A DNA stretch of 8,088 nucleotides from an uncultured Eubacteriales bacterium (GTDB taxonomy: Bacteria > Bacillota > Clostridia > Oscillospirales > Acutalibacteraceae), in the NCBI GenBank assembly GCA_900321665.1, contig ONWY01000044.1, positions 1 through 8,088 on the forward strand, in the 5' to 3' direction. The notes under the pieces are model-generated. The model worked only from the letters and a program-made list of their open reading frames with translations. It was not told the DNA's origin and made no database searches. The position numbers were made by a program, and so were the translations under genes. Numbering within the stretch: position 1 is the stretch's first letter; each line of letters starts with the position of its first letter. Of this stretch, positions 1 to 4,915 are shown piece after piece.

Positions 1-37
1 TTTGTTGGGCGAGCGAAGCGAGCAAAATCAACTTAGT

Positions 38-114
38 AAATTGACCGTTCAATTTGTCCGCTTCTTGTCGCCCCTTGACGAGGGGAGATGTCGGCAATGA
101 CGACAGAGGGGTAG
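38..114. repeat. Cluster of short palindromes, probable dispersed intergenic repeat
   Basis: Three hairpins lie close together. AAATTGA (38-44) pairs with TCAATTT (49-55) around a CCGT loop. CCCCT (71-75) pairs with AGGGG (81-85) around TGACG. TGTCG (89-93) pairs with CGACA (101-105) around a 7-nt loop. A second AGGGG (107-111) and a second TGTCG (66-70) allow alternative pairings. The arrangement of AGGGG, AGA, a TGTC/GACA hairpin and AGAGGGG resembles, from memory, a palindromic repeat scattered between genes in Ruminococcaceae-type genomes. The hairpins are seen directly; membership of a multicopy family is inference. No protein is encoded here. Confidence 0.55.
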
Positions 115-136
115 AAAAAGTTCGACAAAAACAAAG

Positions 137-154
137 TAGCGTTTTCGTCCGCTA
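137..154 (-). terminator. Weak intrinsic terminator candidate after the alpha-glucosidase gene
   Basis: Read on the minus strand, two bases after the stop codon at 157-159, TAGCG and CGCTA form a 5-bp stem with an 8-nt loop, followed by CTTTGTTTTT. The stem is short and the U tract is interrupted, so this is a modest candidate. The palindromes further downstream may also end or stabilise the transcript. Confidence 0.35.
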
Positions 155-156
155 AA

Positions 157-1809
157 TTAGAATAAATACGTTCTCGTTTCATACGGTCTGAGCACAAAGG
201 AATTGTTGACAATCGGGGTTTTTGCGTAGTTTTGGAATATCAGCTCGCCCTCCTCCAACCGGTAGCCCTTGGGAGCTTCAAAGCGCACGCCCTTGGCGGT
301 GAAGGAGTTGATGGTGAGCAAGCGCGTATCGCCGAGCACGCGCTCGTAGGCATAAATATCCTTGCTGTGCTTGTAATATTCCTTATACTTACCCTCCTTC
401 ACAACAGGGTTCTCTTTGCGGAATGTCAGCAGGCGGCGGTAAAAGTTGAGAATGGAGTTCGGGTCCTCCTCCTGCGCCTTAACATTGATTTCGGTATAAT
501 TGGGGTTGACATAAAACCACGGTGTGCCGGTGGTAAAGCCCGCGTTGGCGCTGTCATCCCACTGCATGGGAGTGCGCGCATTATCGCGGCAGGAAAGCTT
601 TATCATCCTATCAATCCACTTTTGCGGGAAGTGGAGCTTTTTAAACACGGCAGAGTTGTTTTTGGCAAACACATCTATAAATTGGTCTGCCTCCAAATCA
701 ATATTGGTCATGCCGATTTCCTGCCCTTGGTAAATAAAGGGCGTGCCCTTTTGGAGCAGGTACATGCTCGCAAGCATTTTTGCGCTTTGCTCTCTGTATT
801 TCACGGAGCCGTAGCGGTTGACAATGCGCGGGTGGTCGTGGTTTTCAATATACAGGGCGTTCCAAGCCTTTCCATCGAGCTTTTTCTGCCAGGAGGAAAA
901 GGCTTTTTTCATTTTTCGCAGATTGAATTTTGTGTGGAGAAAATCCATTAAGAAGCAGTCTGCCTCCATGTGCTGGAAGTGAAACATCAAATCGAGCGTT
1001 TTGTGCTTTTCATCGATGTATTCCAAAGCGGTTTTCGGCTTCATCATCGGCGCTTCGCCGACCACAAAGCAATCGTACTTATCGAGCACATCGGTTTTAA
1101 ACTCGGTGAGGTACTCTTTTACATGCGGGCCGTTAAAGTAATGCTCCATACCGGTGGCGGCAGGCAGCGGGAAGCCGGCAGGCAAGCCTTCTTTTTTGGA
1201 AATGAGGGTGATTACATCCTCGCGAAAGCCGTCTACTCCCATGTTGAGCCAAAAGCGCATAATGTCTTTGACTTCCTCGCGCACCTTGGGGTTATCCATG
1301 TTTAAATCGGGCTGCTTTTTGGCAAACACATGCAGGTAATACTCCCCGGTTTGCTCGTTGCGCTCCCAGGCGCCGCCGTCAATAAGCGAGAGCCAATTGT
1401 TGGGCGGGCGCTTGCCGCCCTTGCCCCTGCCCTTGCGCCAGAAATAGTAATCGTGGTATTTGCTGTGCGGGTCAATGCCCTTCACAAACCACTCGTGCTC
1501 GTCGGAGGAGTGGTTGACCACCAAATCCATAATTACCTTTAAGCCGAGGGAGTGCGCTTTATCGAGCACCTTTTTAAACTGTGCCAGGGTGCCGTAGTCC
1601 TTGTGGATATTGCGGTAATCGGCAATATCATAGCCGAAGTCCGCATTCGGGCTCGGGTAGAGCGGGCTGAACCAAATGCAGTCCACTCCGAGGCTTGCGA
1701 CATACTCCAGCTTTTTGTAAATACCCTCTAAATCGCCGATACCGTCACCGTTGCCGTCGCAAAAGCTGCGCGGCCAGATTTGGTAAACACTCATCGATTT
1801 ATAGTCCAT
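157..1809 (-). CDS. GH13 alpha-glucosidase, probably oligo-1,6-glucosidase type
   Basis: This 550-residue cytoplasmic hydrolase of the alpha-amylase superfamily (GH13_31-like) should remove glucose from the non-reducing end of short alpha-glucans such as isomaltose or panose. It begins with a family-typical IWPRSF strand and a calcium-loop motif DGNGDGIGD (18-26). The conserved regions are D-x-x-x-NH (95-100), GFREDV with nucleophile D198, VGEAP with acid/base E252, and ENHDHPR with the transition-state Asp D325. The length matches the family (about 550-560). Val199, right after the nucleophile, is the residue linked to alpha-1,6 rather than alpha-1,4 preference in this family. There is no signal peptide. 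The ATG at 1809 is chosen because AAAGGAG lies 7 nt upstream; an internal ATG (M6) is less well placed. The start overlaps the rlmA-like gene by 11 nt, so translational coupling is likely. Trehalose-6-phosphate hydrolase or dextran glucosidase are the main alternatives. No sugar transporter or regulator is adjacent. Confidence 0.93.
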   Translation of the reverse strand: MDYKSMSVYQIWPRSFCDGNGDGIGDLEGIYKKLEYVASLGVDCIWFSPLYPSPNADFGYDIADYRNIHKDYGTLAQFKKVLDKAHSLGLKVIMDLVVNHSSDEHEWFVKGIDPHSKYHDYYFWRKGRGKGGKRPPNNWLSLIDGGAWERNEQTGEYYLHVFAKKQPDLNMDNPKVREEVKDIMRFWLNMGVDGFREDVITLISKKEGLPAGFPLPAATGMEHYFNGPHVKEYLTEFKTDVLDKYDCFVVGEAPMMKPKTALEYIDEKHKTLDLMFHFQHMEADCFLMDFLHTKFNLRKMKKAFSSWQKKLDGKAWNALYIENHDHPRIVNRYGSVKYREQSAKMLASMYLLQKGTPFIYQGQEIGMTNIDLEADQFIDVFAKNNSAVFKKLHFPQKWIDRMIKLSCRDNARTPMQWDDSANAGFTTGTPWFYVNPNYTEINVKAQEEDPNSILNFYRRLLTFRKENPVVKEGKYKEYYKHSKDIYAYERVLGDTRLLTINSFTAKGVRFEAPKGYRLEEGELIFQNYAKTPIVNNSFVLRPYETRTYLF

Positions 1810-2611
1810 AATCGGTCTCCTTTCGGTAAAGCAGGATTTTAAAAGAAAAGGTGAGCCGGAGAGAGGAAAGCTGCTCTAATTTTTGCATATCCTCCCGCGC
1901 GGTTTTGATGTAGTAAGGTGTCATTTTAAAAACGGACAGGCACTGCTCCCGCGAGAGCTCCTTTTGGTAGGTACATTCACTTTGCGCGAGAAGAGAAAAG
2001 TGCGCAAGGGCGGTATCTTTCGGCGCGTTGAGATAGGGCTTGTCATACACCGCCTTTTTTAACTCCCACAGGTGCTTTTCAAGCGGAATGACCATCAGCA
2101 GCAGACCGCCCTCTTTTAAAATGCGGGTGTATTCCTCCGCCGCGAAGGGAGAGAAGATATTGAGCGCCGCGTCGCAAGAGCCGGTTGCAATCGGCAGTCG
2201 ATAAGAGCTTGCCACGGCGCGGGAAACGGTTTTACCGCGGCGGTTCGCCACTTCCAGAGCCGCTTTTGAAATGTCGGTGCCGAGCACCTCGGCGTCGGCA
2301 AAGGCTTCTTTTACCGCGGCGGTATAGTAGCACTCGCCGCAGCCGCAATCGGCAATCGTGGCGGGGTGGTGCAGGTGCGCCTTTAAGCAGGCGACGATGG
2401 CTTCCTGCAGCGGGGCATACAGACCGCTTTGCATTACCTCGTAGCGCGAGAGCAGCATTTCCTTCGAGTCACCGTGAAGCGAAGCATCGCGCCCTAAGAG
2501 CAGGTTGACATAGCCCTTTTTTGCTTTATCAAACAGGTGCGCGTTGCGGCAGGTGAAGCTTTTTTCGCCCTCTATTAACTTTTCTCCGCAAACCGGACAG
2601 ATAAAACCCAT
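1799..2611 (-). CDS. rlmA: RlmA-type 23S rRNA (guanine-N1) methyltransferase
   Basis: This 270-residue SAM-dependent methyltransferase matches RlmA/RrmA, which methylates N1 of a guanine in a hairpin of 23S rRNA domain II (G745 in E. coli, G748 in the RlmAII/TlrB branch). The N-terminus carries the diagnostic zinc site C5-x2-C8 ... C21-x3-H25, followed by HLFDKAKKGYVNLLL, very like the E. coli enzyme (269 aa). A Rossmann methyltransferase domain follows: SAM motif I IADCGCGECYY (86-96), an acidic residue D113 in GTDISKAALE, and a NIFSPFAAEEYTRILKEGG segment (151-169) matching the RlmA motif with a Pro. The ATG at 2611 has AGGG 4 nt upstream, a tight but usable spacing. A good promoter lies 70-105 nt upstream. 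Its 3' end overlaps the alpha-glucosidase gene, an unusual partner with no obvious shared pathway. Whether it targets the G745 or G748 position cannot be decided from sequence; some relatives affect macrolide (tylosin) susceptibility. Confidence 0.88.
   Translation of the reverse strand: MGFICPVCGEKLIEGEKSFTCRNAHLFDKAKKGYVNLLLGRDASLHGDSKEMLLSRYEVMQSGLYAPLQEAIVACLKAHLHHPATIADCGCGECYYTAAVKEAFADAEVLGTDISKAALEVANRRGKTVSRAVASSYRLPIATGSCDAALNIFSPFAAEEYTRILKEGGLLLMVIPLEKHLWELKKAVYDKPYLNAPKDTALAHFSLLAQSECTYQKELSREQCLSVFKMTPYYIKTAREDMQKLEQLSSLRLTFSFKILLYRKETDYGL
1817..1823 (-). promoter_or_regulatory. Ribosome binding site of the alpha-glucosidase gene, inside the rlmA-like gene
   Basis: On the minus strand this reads AAAGGAG, 7 nt before the ATG at 1809. 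It lies within the last codons of the upstream methyltransferase gene, which supports the overlapping start and fits translational coupling. Confidence 0.75.
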
Positions 2612-2687
2612 AATACCCTTTCAGTGTGTAAAAACAGCACGCATTTGCCTTTGCATACGGCGCTGCAAGCTGCTTATAATATTTAAA

Positions 2688-2716
2688 ATTATATCAAATT
2701 ACAAAGATTTTGTCTA
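2688..2716 (-). promoter_or_regulatory. Promoter for the rlmA-like/alpha-glucosidase pair
   Basis: On the minus strand, TAGACA (2711-2716) stands 17 bp from a perfect TATAAT (2688-2693). The -35 box matches consensus at 5 of 6 positions and the spacing is optimal for a vegetative sigma factor. Transcription would start near 2681, giving a leader of about 70 nt before the ATG at 2611. Confidence 0.72.
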
Positions 2717-2755
2717 CGCTTTGTGTATAAACCGACTGTTTTTTCAGGGAAGCGT
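2716..2755. promoter_or_regulatory. Nested dyad between divergent promoters, possible operator
   Basis: ACGCTT (2716-2721) and AAGCGT (2750-2755) are inverted copies that span exactly the space between the two divergent -35 boxes, touching each by one base. An inner dyad, AAAC (2729-2732) and GTTT (2738-2741), has nearly the same centre (about 2735). The symmetry is seen directly; a protein-binding role is inference, and short dyads can arise by chance. Confidence 0.3.
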
Positions 2756-2782
2756 TGCTTTTTTTACTTTTTATGCTATAAT
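2755..2782 (+). promoter_or_regulatory. Promoter for the ttcA-like gene
   Basis: TTGCTT (2755-2760), a 16-bp spacer and TATAAT (2777-2782) preceded by TGC, that is, an extended -10. The start would fall near 2789, about 14 nt before the TTG codon, so the leader is very short and just includes the GAGGG ribosome binding site at 2791-2795. Confidence 0.7.
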
Positions 2783-2790
2783 AAGGGAAA

Positions 2791-2795
2791 GAGGG
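2791..2795 (+). promoter_or_regulatory. Ribosome binding site that supports the TTG start of the ttcA-like gene
   Basis: GAGGG lies 7 nt before TTG at 2803 and 19 nt before the next ATG at 2815. The spacing favours the TTG as start codon. Confidence 0.65.
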
Positions 2796-2802
2796 TGAAG
2801 GT

Positions 2803-3513
2803 TTGCAACAGCTGATGTCATATATGCGCGCTGCCATGGAGCAGTATGATATGGTAGAAGAGGGCGATTGCATTGCTGTTGCGCTCAGCGGCGGGAAAGA
2901 TAGTTTGGCGCTTTTGGCAGGGCTTGCCGGCTTAAGGCGCTTTTACCCCGAAAATTTTACGCTCAAAGCCATTACCGTTGACCCTTGTTTCGGCAACCAA
3001 GAAGGGGATTACAGCGTGGTGGCGGCGCTGTGCGAGCGCTTGGAAGTAGAGTATGTGATTAAGCGCAGTAACCTGTATCACATTATTTTTGAAACCAGGA
3101 AAGAAAAGAACCCCTGCTCGCTGTGCGCAAGAATGCGCAGAGGAATGCTCCACGATACCGCCAAGCAATGCGGCTGCAACAAATTAGCCCTCGGGCACCA
3201 CAAAGAGGATGCGGTGCAAACAGCGCTGATGAACCTCTTTAACGGCGGCAATTTTACCTGCTTTTCGCCGGTAAGCTACCTTTCGCGCAAGGATTTAACG
3301 ATGATTCGCCCGATGATTTATGTGCCGGAACAATATGTGCGCAAGTTGGTGCGGCGAGAAAACCTGCCGGTAGTGCAATCCGCCTGCCCGGCAGACGGCT
3401 TTACCGAGCGGCAGGCAATGGCGGATTTTATGGAGCAACTCGAAAAGAAATATGAAAACCTGCCCGAAAAGGTAATTCATGCCCTGCAGGCAGGGCACAT
3501 CAGTAATTGGTAG
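2803..3513 (+). CDS. TtcA-like PP-loop tRNA thiolase (2-thiocytidine synthesis family)
   Basis: This 236-residue adenylating sulfurtransferase belongs to the TtcA group, which installs 2-thiocytidine at position 32 of some tRNAs. The PP-loop SGGKDS (29-34) binds ATP. C105 and C108 in PCSLCARMRRG and C195 in SACPADGFTERQ match the three cysteines that hold the [4Fe-4S] cluster in E. coli TtcA. GHHKEDAVQT (131-140) is the conserved ATPase motif II region. It is shorter than E. coli TtcA (about 311 aa), mainly at both ends, as in many Clostridia homologues. The TTG at 2803 is chosen because GAGGG ends 7 nt upstream; an in-frame ATG at 2815 would lose four residues and sit too far from the binding site. 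It is transcribed alone, divergently from the rlmA-like gene, another RNA modification enzyme. The exact tRNA position and thiolated base are inferred from family, and these short homologues may differ. Confidence 0.85.
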   Translation: MQQLMSYMRAAMEQYDMVEEGDCIAVALSGGKDSLALLAGLAGLRRFYPENFTLKAITVDPCFGNQEGDYSVVAALCERLEVEYVIKRSNLYHIIFETRKEKNPCSLCARMRRGMLHDTAKQCGCNKLALGHHKEDAVQTALMNLFNGGNFTCFSPVSYLSRKDLTMIRPMIYVPEQYVRKLVRRENLPVVQSACPADGFTERQAMADFMEQLEKKYENLPEKVIHALQAGHISNW

Positions 3514-3538
3514 TGTTTATGGCGTTACCCGTTATAAG

Positions 3539-3591
3539 GCATAAGCAGGCTCGCTGTGCATTAAGGCTCGCTGTGCGAACCCTGCATATGC
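3539..3591. repeat. Direct 13-bp duplication inside an imperfect hairpin
   Basis: AGGCTCGCTGTGC occurs twice (3547-3559 and 3564-3576), 17 bp apart in register. The flanks are complementary: GCATA-A-GCAGG (3539-3549) pairs with CCTGC-A-TATGC (3581-3591) with one mismatch, putting both copies in or next to a large loop. It lies 25 nt after the ttcA-like stop. There is no T run on the plus strand (the sequence after it is A-rich), so it is not a classical terminator. No function can be assigned from sequence. Confidence 0.5.
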
Positions 3592-3613
3592 GATAAAAAA
3601 ATCATATTTAGTG

Positions 3614-3642
3614 TAGATATTATGAAAAAACTGTGTTATAAT
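3614..3642 (+). promoter_or_regulatory. Promoter for the small membrane protein gene
   Basis: TAGATA (3614-3619), 17 bp, then TATAAT (3637-3642) preceded by TGT (extended -10). The start would be near 3649, leaving an A/T-rich leader of about 100 nt. The leader has one small stem-loop, TGCAA pairing with TTGCA around 3663-3680, but no riboswitch pattern that I recognise. Confidence 0.7.
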
Positions 3643-3735
3643 CAGCATATAAATATATAAATGTGCAAAAATTTTATTGCATAAAATAATGAAAATTCGC
3701 GCAAAGCGGGTTTTGATTATAAAATGAAAACTACG

Positions 3736-3742
3736 AAAGGAG
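3736..3742 (+). promoter_or_regulatory. Ribosome binding site that decides the start of the membrane protein gene
   Basis: A perfect AAAGGAG sits 8 nt before the ATG at 3751. The in-frame ATG at 3724 lies upstream of this site and has no binding site of its own, so the shorter protein is preferred. Confidence 0.85.
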
Positions 3743-3750
3743 AAAACGAA

Positions 3751-4155
3751 ATGGAAACTACTGTAACTCAAGATTTTGCAAACGGTGCTGCTACAGGCGC
3801 AGTGTCAACTGTTTACATCATTATTGCTCTTGTTATGTATGTTTTGTTGGTAATTGCAAACTGGAAGATTTTCACCAAAGCAGGTGAAGCAGGTTGGAAA
3901 TCCTTGATTCCGTTCTACAGCACTTATATTTATGTTAAGATTGTAGATGGTAACGGTTGGAAATTCCTCCTTCTCTTAATTCCGATTGTAAATATCGTCT
4001 ATTTCATTATTTTAGACATCAAAACAGCAAAAGCTTTCGGTAAAGGCACAGGATTTACGGTTGGTTTGATTTTTCTTACAAACATCTTTACCTTAATCCT
4101 CGGCTTTGGCAGTGCCCAGTACATCGGCCCCAATGGTGTAGCACAACAGCAATAA
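3751..4155 (+). CDS. Small three-helix membrane protein, DUF5684 type
   Basis: This 134-residue integral membrane protein has no known function. Hydrophobic segments lie at about 19-38, 70-88 and 101-120. The stretch after helix 1, NWKIFTKAGEAGWKSLIPFY (38-57), and the C-terminal LGFGSAQYIGP (117-127) match what I recall of the DUF5684 family, whose members resemble the membrane part of some signal-peptidase-like proteins but lack catalytic residues. I see no Ser/Lys dyad here. The gene has its own strong promoter, an ideal ribosome binding site and a strong terminator. It also uses more A/T-ending and GGT-type codons than its GC-richer neighbours, so it is probably highly expressed as a single-gene unit. 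The polar tail (GPNGVAQQQ) is short. Assignment to the family is fairly safe; any role is unknown. Confidence 0.85.
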   Translation: METTVTQDFANGAATGAVSTVYIIIALVMYVLLVIANWKIFTKAGEAGWKSLIPFYSTYIYVKIVDGNGWKFLLLLIPIVNIVYFIILDIKTAKAFGKGTGFTVGLIFLTNIFTLILGFGSAQYIGPNGVAQQQ

Positions 4156-4170
4156 TATGTGTAACATTTG

Positions 4171-4200
4171 AAAAGCGGCATTGCCGCTTTTCTTTTTTTC
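4171..4200 (+). terminator. Strong intrinsic terminator after the membrane protein gene
   Basis: AAAAGCGGC (4171-4179) pairs perfectly with GCCGCTTTT (4183-4191) around a 3-nt loop, followed by CTTTTTTTC. It begins 15 nt after the stop codon and should stop transcription efficiently, separating this gene from the regulator unit. Confidence 0.93.
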
Positions 4201-4240
4201 GTAAAAATGTCCGCGGGCAAAGAGAAAATCGGCAGAAACA

Positions 4241-4270
4241 GTGGCAATTCCTAAAAAACTGTGCTATAAT
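4241..4270 (+). promoter_or_regulatory. Promoter for the XRE-cupin/acyl-CoA synthetase unit
   Basis: TATAAT (4265-4270) is preceded by TGC, an extended -10. The best -35 is GTGGCA (4241-4246) at 18 bp, matching four consensus bases, so recognition probably relies on the extended -10. The start would be near 4277, giving a leader of about 66 nt that holds the palindrome at 4310-4323. Confidence 0.65.
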
Positions 4271-4295
4271 ACAAAAATAATGATATTTTTTATGC

Positions 4296-4323
4296 GCCGC
4301 AGGCAGCTTTGCCGCCGGCGGCA
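4296..4323 (+). promoter_or_regulatory. GC-rich palindrome in the leader of the regulator gene
   Basis: TGCCGCCGGCGGCA (4310-4323) is a perfect 14-bp palindrome. In RNA, the wider region can also fold as GCCGC (4296-4300) with GCGGC (4318-4322) and an inner GGCA (4302-4305) with TGCC (4310-4313). It lies between the predicted transcript start and the ribosome binding site (4328-4336). It could be an operator for the adjacent XRE protein or an RNA hairpin affecting translation; both are inference. Confidence 0.4.
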
Positions 4324-4342
4324 GCACAAAGGGGAGTTACAG

Positions 4343-4891
4343 ATGGATAATTACGAGGAAATCGGCGCGCGCTTGCGAGAGCTCAGAGAGGTGAGCGATT
4401 ACAGCATCGAGCAGCTCGCCGCAGAGCTGGGGCTTGACCCGGAGACCTACGCTTCTTACGAGCAAAACGGCAAGGATGTGCCCATCAGCGTGATTTATGA
4501 AATCGCACAAAAATTTAAAGTGGATTTTACCGAGATTATCACCGGCAATACCGCGTGGCTCAACACGTACCACCTCATTCGCCGCGGTCAGGGGAAAAAT
4601 GTGAACCGCAACCCCGAGTACCACTTCGAGGATTTGGCGTATCGCTACGGCAATAAGATTATGCAGCCGCTTTTGGTGACACTCGAGCCGGATGAAACAC
4701 CCGCGAAGCTGATTACCCACAGCGGGCAGGAATTTAATATGGTTTTAGAGGGAACCGTGATTGTCACCCTCGGCGATAAAGACATTGTGATGAATCCCGG
4801 CGATTCCATCTATTTTAATCCGAAAATTCCGCACGGTCAGCGTTGCGGTTCCGAAGTGAAAGCACGCTTTTTGACTGTGATTGCAGAGTAA
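4343..4891 (+). CDS. XRE-family regulator with C-terminal cupin domain
   Basis: This 182-residue transcription factor has an XRE/Cro helix-turn-helix (about 6-66: IGARLRELREVSDYSIEQLA, with the second helix of the motif around LGLDPETYASYE) joined to a small-ligand cupin barrel (about 105-180). The cupin shows HSGQEFNMVLEG (126-137) and PGDSIYFNPKIPHG (152-165), the two usual cupin motifs; H126, E130 and H164 are plausible metal ligands. Proteins of this build usually sense a small metabolite and control adjacent genes. The ATG at 4343 is chosen because AAAGGGGAG ends 6 nt upstream; an earlier in-frame GTG at 4241 sits inside the promoter and is rejected. It is followed after 24 nt by the acyl-CoA synthetase gene and shares an identical ribosome binding site, so the two form an operon. 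The likely ligand is the acid or acyl-CoA handled by that enzyme, which is inference. Confidence 0.9.
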   Translation: MDNYEEIGARLRELREVSDYSIEQLAAELGLDPETYASYEQNGKDVPISVIYEIAQKFKVDFTEIITGNTAWLNTYHLIRRGQGKNVNRNPEYHFEDLAYRYGNKIMQPLLVTLEPDETPAKLITHSGQEFNMVLEGTVIVTLGDKDIVMNPGDSIYFNPKIPHGQRCGSEVKARFLTVIAE

Positions 4892-4898
4892 AAAGCAT

Positions 4899-4907
4899 AA
4901 AGGGGAG
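4899..4907 (+). promoter_or_regulatory. Ribosome binding site supporting the TTG start of the acyl-CoA synthetase gene
   Basis: AAAGGGGAG lies 8 nt before TTG at 4916. It is the same nine-base sequence found before the XRE-cupin start (4328-4336), which suggests matched translation of the two genes. Confidence 0.75.
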
Positions 4908-4915
4908 AAAAGAAA

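Noticed and set aside
1..156. CRISPR-like array at the left edge
   Set aside because: The repeated blocks are only 5-7 bp, unevenly spaced and palindromic; there are no equal-length repeats and spacers.
232..951. Long plus-strand reading frame of about 239 codons opposite the alpha-glucosidase gene
   Set aside because: It is antisense to a complete, motif-rich GH13 gene, has no ribosome binding site and matches no family I recognise; it reflects codon bias of the real gene.
2544..2798. Plus-strand 84-codon frame crossing the divergent promoter region
   Set aside because: It runs out of the 5' end of the rlmA-like gene and through both promoters, and has no binding site; coding is unlikely.
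3643..3735. Riboswitch or structured leader before the membrane protein gene
   Set aside because: The leader is A/T-rich with only one small stem, TGCAA/TTGCA, and no conserved core of a known riboswitch that I can see.
3724..3750. Longer N-terminus for the membrane protein from ATG at 3724
   Set aside because: The AAAGGAG at 3736-3742 lies inside this extension and fits the ATG at 3751; no signal precedes 3724.
4241..4342. Longer N-terminus for the XRE-cupin protein from a GTG at 4241
   Set aside because: It would lie across the promoter and palindrome, reads as a basic low-complexity stretch, and lacks a ribosome binding site, whereas ATG at 4343 has a near-perfect one.
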